Below are positions 61,584-64,000 of a stretch of 64,000 bases of DNA, in pieces (position 1 is the first letter of the stretch; each line of letters starts with the position of its first letter). The notes beneath the pieces are model-generated. The model was not told where the DNA came from. It saw only the letters and a list, made by a program, of their open reading frames with translations, and did no database searches. The translations under genes were made by a program, and so were the position numbers. This stretch comes from Leucobacter sp. wl10 (lineage in GTDB: Bacteria; Actinomycetota; Actinomycetes; Actinomycetales; Microbacteriaceae). The stretch is taken from positions 62,001 to 126,000 of the forward strand of contig NZ_KZ983996.1 in assembly GCF_003569785.1 (NCBI RefSeq). The letters are read 5' to 3'.

Positions 61584-62783
61584 TCAGGCGTCGGCGAGAT
61601 CCTGCGCCGACCGGGGCAGCTTGCGCACTCGAGCACGCCGACGCCGACGCTCCGGGATCATGGACCGCATCTCCTCGAGCCTGCCGAAGCACAGCAGGCG
61701 ATCCTCGGGCTCCAGCAGCACGTGCGCACGGGGATTCGGGATCACCTGCACGCCGCGGTGCAGCGTGAGCACGGTGATGTCGCGATCCCACAGCCCGAGA
61801 TCGCCGAGCGCCTTGCCCACGTGATCCGATCCCGCGTGCATCGTGAGCTCGGCCACGCCGTAGCCCGTCGAGACGCTGAGGCGCTGCCGCACGTCGATCT
61901 CCGGGAAGTTCACCTGGTTGGCGATGTAGTCGATGATGGCGCCGGCCACGTCGAGCCCGGTGGCGGTCTCGATGCCCTGCAGGCCTGGCGAGGAGTTGAC
62001 CTCCATGACGAGCGGCCCCTCGTCGCCCTCGAGCATGTCTACGCCCGCCACCCGCAGCCCCATGATCTGGGCGGAGCGCACGGCCGCCTGCTCGTAAGCG
62101 GGCTCGAGCTGCACGGCCTCGACCGTGCCGCCTCGGTGCACGTTGGAGCGGAACTCGTCGCCGCTCGCGATCCGCCGCATCGCCGCGACCACCCGATCAC
62201 CCACGACGAGCGCGCGGATGTCGCGCCCGCGGCTCTCGGAGACGAAGCGCTGGATCAGCACGTTCTGGCGGGTCGAGTGCAGCGTCTCGATGATCGCCTC
62301 GGCCACCTTCACCTGCGGCGCGAGGATCACGCCGATGCCCTGCGTGCCCTCGAGCAGCTTGATGACCACCGGTGCGCCGCCCACGCTCTCGATCGCGGCG
62401 CGCACGTCGGCGCGGTTGCGCACGAAGGCCGTCGCCGGCATGTCGATGCTGTGGCGAGACAGGATCTGGATGGCGCGCAGCTTGTCGCGGGCGTTCGAGA
62501 TGCCGTTGGCGGTGTTGGGGGTGTAGACGTCCATCTGCTCGAACTGACGCACCACCGCGGTGCCGAAGTAGGTGATCGAGCTGCCGATGCGGGGCAGGAT
62601 CGCGTCGTAGTCGCTCAGCTGCTTGCCCCGGTAGAGCAGGTCGGGATCCTCCGACGAGGCGAGATCGATCGCGAAGCGCAGCGTGTTGAGCACGCGCGCC
62701 CCGTGCCCTCGGTCGGCTGCGGCGGCCTGAAGCCTCTGCGTCGAGTACGCGTGCGGGGCGCGCGAGAGGATCGCGAGTTTCAC
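61584..62783 (-). CDS. RimK-type ATP-grasp ligase with C-terminal RCK_C-like domain
   Basis: A 399-aa protein of the RimK/glutamate ligase type, which adds glutamate or other amino acids to protein C-termini or to peptides. The ATP-grasp part has KLLEGTQGIGVILAP (P-loop), VLIQRFVSESRGRDIRALVV, FRSNVHRGG, and VMEVNSSPGLQGIETATG with the metal-binding Glu and Asn. After about residue 300 the protein continues with a TrkA_C/RCK_C-like beta domain (DITVLTLHRGVQVIPNPRAH, DRLLCFGR), which RimK of E. coli lacks. GTG 62783 follows AGGAA. Divergent from a RimB-like protease with 25 bp between start codons. Confidence 0.85.
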   Translation of the reverse strand: MKLAILSRAPHAYSTQRLQAAAADRGHGARVLNTLRFAIDLASSEDPDLLYRGKQLSDYDAILPRIGSSITYFGTAVVRQFEQMDVYTPNTANGISNARDKLRAIQILSRHSIDMPATAFVRNRADVRAAIESVGGAPVVIKLLEGTQGIGVILAPQVKVAEAIIETLHSTRQNVLIQRFVSESRGRDIRALVVGDRVVAAMRRIASGDEFRSNVHRGGTVEAVQLEPAYEQAAVRSAQIMGLRVAGVDMLEGDEGPLVMEVNSSPGLQGIETATGLDVAGAIIDYIANQVNFPEIDVRQRLSVSTGYGVAELTMHAGSDHVGKALGDLGLWDRDITVLTLHRGVQVIPNPRAHVLLEPEDRLLCFGRLEEMRSMIPERRRRRARVRKLPRSAQDLADA

Positions 62784-62808
62784 CGTGGGTTCCTGCCAAG
62801 ATAGATGC

Positions 62809-63288
62809 GTGAGCGGACTACACCATTCAAGCATCCCGACGGGCTGGCGGGAATGGGTGAGCCTGAACGGCATCGACGTGCCGTGGATCAAGGCGAAGAT
62901 CGACACGGGGGCGCAGACCTCGGCGCTGCACGCGACCGACATCACGGAGTTCTCGCGCGGCGGCGCCGGGTGGGTGCGGTTCACGGTGCAGCCCTGGCAG
63001 GTCACCGACGACGACGCGGTCACGGTCGAGCTGCCCGTGCACGACCGCCGCACCGTGCGCAGCTCCTCGGGCCACGCCCAGGAGCGCCCCGTGGTGCTCA
63101 TGGAGGTCGGGATCGTCGGCCGCACCATCGAGGCCGAGGTGACGCTGACGGACCGCGAGGAGATGGTGTTCCGCATGCTCATCGGACGGGAGGCGCTGCG
63201 CCGGGGCTTCGTCGTCGACTCCGCCGCGTCGTTCCTCGGCGGAAAACCGCCGCGCGCGATCCGGCGCCGCAACCGCGGAAAGGCGTAG
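62809..63288 (+). CDS. RimB-like retropepsin-fold protease (ATP-dependent zinc protease family)
   Basis: A 159-aa protein of the family long called ATP-dependent zinc protease, now seen as a retropepsin-like aspartic protease. The active-site strand is IKAKIDTGAQTSALHATDI (DTGA), and IGREALRRGFVVDSAASFLG is the second conserved block. In Pseudomonas the relative RimB works with RimK. Here the two are divergent with only 25 bp between starts, so they share regulatory DNA and probably act on the same modification. GTG 62809 is chosen; the frame could start at GTG 62785, which would overlap the RimK start region. A strong terminator overlaps the stop. Confidence 0.82.
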   Translation: MSGLHHSSIPTGWREWVSLNGIDVPWIKAKIDTGAQTSALHATDITEFSRGGAGWVRFTVQPWQVTDDDAVTVELPVHDRRTVRSSSGHAQERPVVLMEVGIVGRTIEAEVTLTDREEMVFRMLIGREALRRGFVVDSAASFLGGKPPRAIRRRNRGKA

Positions 63289-63322
63289 CGCACCGGGGCG
63301 CCCGCGGGGCGCCCCGGTGCGC
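63288..63322 (+). terminator. 15-bp stem terminator after RimB-like gene
   Basis: GCGCACCGGGGCGCC (63288-63302), short loop, GGCGCCCCGGTGCGC (63308-63322); the first base overlaps the stop codon. No U tract. A very stable hairpin. Confidence 0.8.
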
Positions 63323-63424
63323 TCTGGTGCGGACGCGCCCACGCTCAGGGAGGCGATCGACGGGGCCCGATCTCGGGGCCCGACCGCGGGAGCGGAGGGA
63401 CCACGGGATAATCAGGTTTCTTAT

Positions 63425-63440
63425 ATGATGGATCCATCAT
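63425..63440. promoter_or_regulatory. palindromic operator before ArsR/SulP operon
   Basis: Perfect 16-bp palindrome ATGATGGATCCATCAT, 22 bp before the ATG of the ArsR gene, in AT-rich DNA with TTATAT just upstream as a possible -10. It has the size and place of an autoregulatory ArsR-type site. Confidence 0.65.
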
Positions 63441-63462
63441 TTCATAACACCAAGGAGCACCG

Positions 63463-63840
63463 ATGCCATTCGGAGACGCGCAGCGCCCGCTCTACGAGAC
63501 CAAGGCCAACCTCTTCAAGGGACTCGCCCACCCCTACCGCATCCGCGTGCTCGAGATACTGAGTTCTGCCGGCGAGACGTCGGTGGCCGACCTGCTCTCG
63601 GACACGGGGCTCGAAGCCTCCCACCTCTCCCAGCATCTCGCCGTGCTGCGCCGCTACCGCCTGGTCCGGTCCGAACGCCGCGCCAGCGCCGTCTACTACC
63701 GGCTCGCGTTCCCCGAGGTGGCCGAGCTGCTCCGGGTCGCGCGGCGGCTCCTGCTCGGCATCCTCACCGACGACCAGGCTCACGGAGCAGCGGCCGCGGC
63801 CCTGCCCGCGCTGACGCCTCGCGGGGAGCACGAGGAGTGA
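63463..63840 (+). CDS. ArsR family transcriptional regulator
   Basis: A 125-aa winged-helix repressor. The core is LFKGLAHPYRIRVLEILSSA, GETSVADLLSDTGLEASHLS, QHLAVLRRYRLVRSERRASA, VYYRLAFPEVAELL. No metal-binding Cys box is present, so the signal may be a redox or small-molecule cue. ATG 63463 follows AAGGAGCACCG. The stop overlaps the start of a SulP transporter (GTGA), so both form one operon under the palindrome at 63425. This ArsR/SulP pairing is frequent in actinobacteria. Confidence 0.87.
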   Translation: MPFGDAQRPLYETKANLFKGLAHPYRIRVLEILSSAGETSVADLLSDTGLEASHLSQHLAVLRRYRLVRSERRASAVYYRLAFPEVAELLRVARRLLLGILTDDQAHGAAAAALPALTPRGEHEE

Positions 63841-64000
63841 GGATCGCCGCGCTGCGCGCCCTGCTGCCGTCGGGCGAGGACTACCGCGGACTGCGCTCGA
63901 GCTGGCGCGCCGATCTTCTGGCCGGCCTCACGGTCGGCATCGTCGCGCTGCCGCTCGCGCTGGCCTTCGGGGTGAGCTCGGGCGCGGGCGCCGAGGCGGG
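63837..64000 (+). CDS. SulP family anion transporter, 5' part only
   Basis: The first 54 codons of a gene that continues past the window. GTG 63837 overlaps the ArsR stop and follows GAGG. The sequence LRSSWRADLLAGLTVGIVAL then PLALAFGVSSG is the start of the SulP/SLC26 transmembrane domain (the DxxAGLTVGxVxLPxxxAFxxxSG pattern). The transported anion (sulfate or bicarbonate) cannot be told. Confidence 0.85.
   Translation, partial: MRIAALRALLPSGEDYRGLRSSWRADLLAGLTVGIVALPLALAFGVSSGAGAEA

Noticed and set aside
1..64000. tRNA or rRNA genes
   Set aside because: I saw no tRNA-like cloverleaf with a GGTTCGAATCC-type T loop and no rRNA segment while reading both strands, but I could not run a covariance search.

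Overview
The window is high-GC DNA with actinobacterial habits: many GTG starts, leaderless-type promoters with a -10 box a few bases from the start codon, stem-loop terminators without a U tract, an actinobacterial-type HemQ, and an acyl-CoA carboxylase beta/epsilon pair. Gene content points to Microbacteriaceae (a Leucobacter-like bacterium is my guess). This is inference; no 16S rRNA or other species marker is present.

Layout. 1-16857 is ordinary chromosome: two AraC-type and two LuxR-type regulators, hemQ, a lipoprotein, a nucleoside-salvage pair (ribokinase, nucleoside hydrolase), an ArsR/SRPBCC pair, nagA, a DedA protein, a small XRE regulator, folD and glyA. 17032-39186 is a defence island: a Schlafen/AlbA-type ATPase, then a complete type I-E CRISPR-Cas operon (cas3-cas8e-cse2-cas7-cas5-cas6-cas1-cas2), a short leader and a long CRISPR array. 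39343-64000 returns to core and metabolic genes: purU; a TetR-controlled amidohydrolase/permease operon; a siderophore uptake operon with its AraC regulator; birA; pspA with a coiled-coil partner; accD/accE; a Nudix hydrolase; dgt; a lipid kinase; YceI; a RimK-type ligase divergent from a RimB-like protease; and an ArsR/SulP operon cut by the window end.

The most unusual structure is in the array. After 69 repeats, the 70th repeat (28 bp) is split after base 16. A 6,047-bp segment (32943-38989) follows, and then the missing 12 bp of the same repeat resume at 38990, in phase with two more repeats and two more spacers. Left piece plus right piece equals exactly one repeat. The inserted segment carries an ABC exporter operon (lipoprotein, peptidoglycan-binding adaptor, ATPase, FtsX-like permease), a divergent two-component system, an AvrD-like gene that loses its 3' end at the left junction, and the last 22 codons of another small gene at the right junction. 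No transposase or integrase is present. It looks like a random DNA fragment captured inside a CRISPR repeat.

Other structures of note: a decayed CRISPR mini-array with the same 61-bp period upstream of cas3; near-duplicate spacers whose differences look like coding variation between related phages; and a perfect 30-bp inverted repeat between dgt and the lipid kinase.
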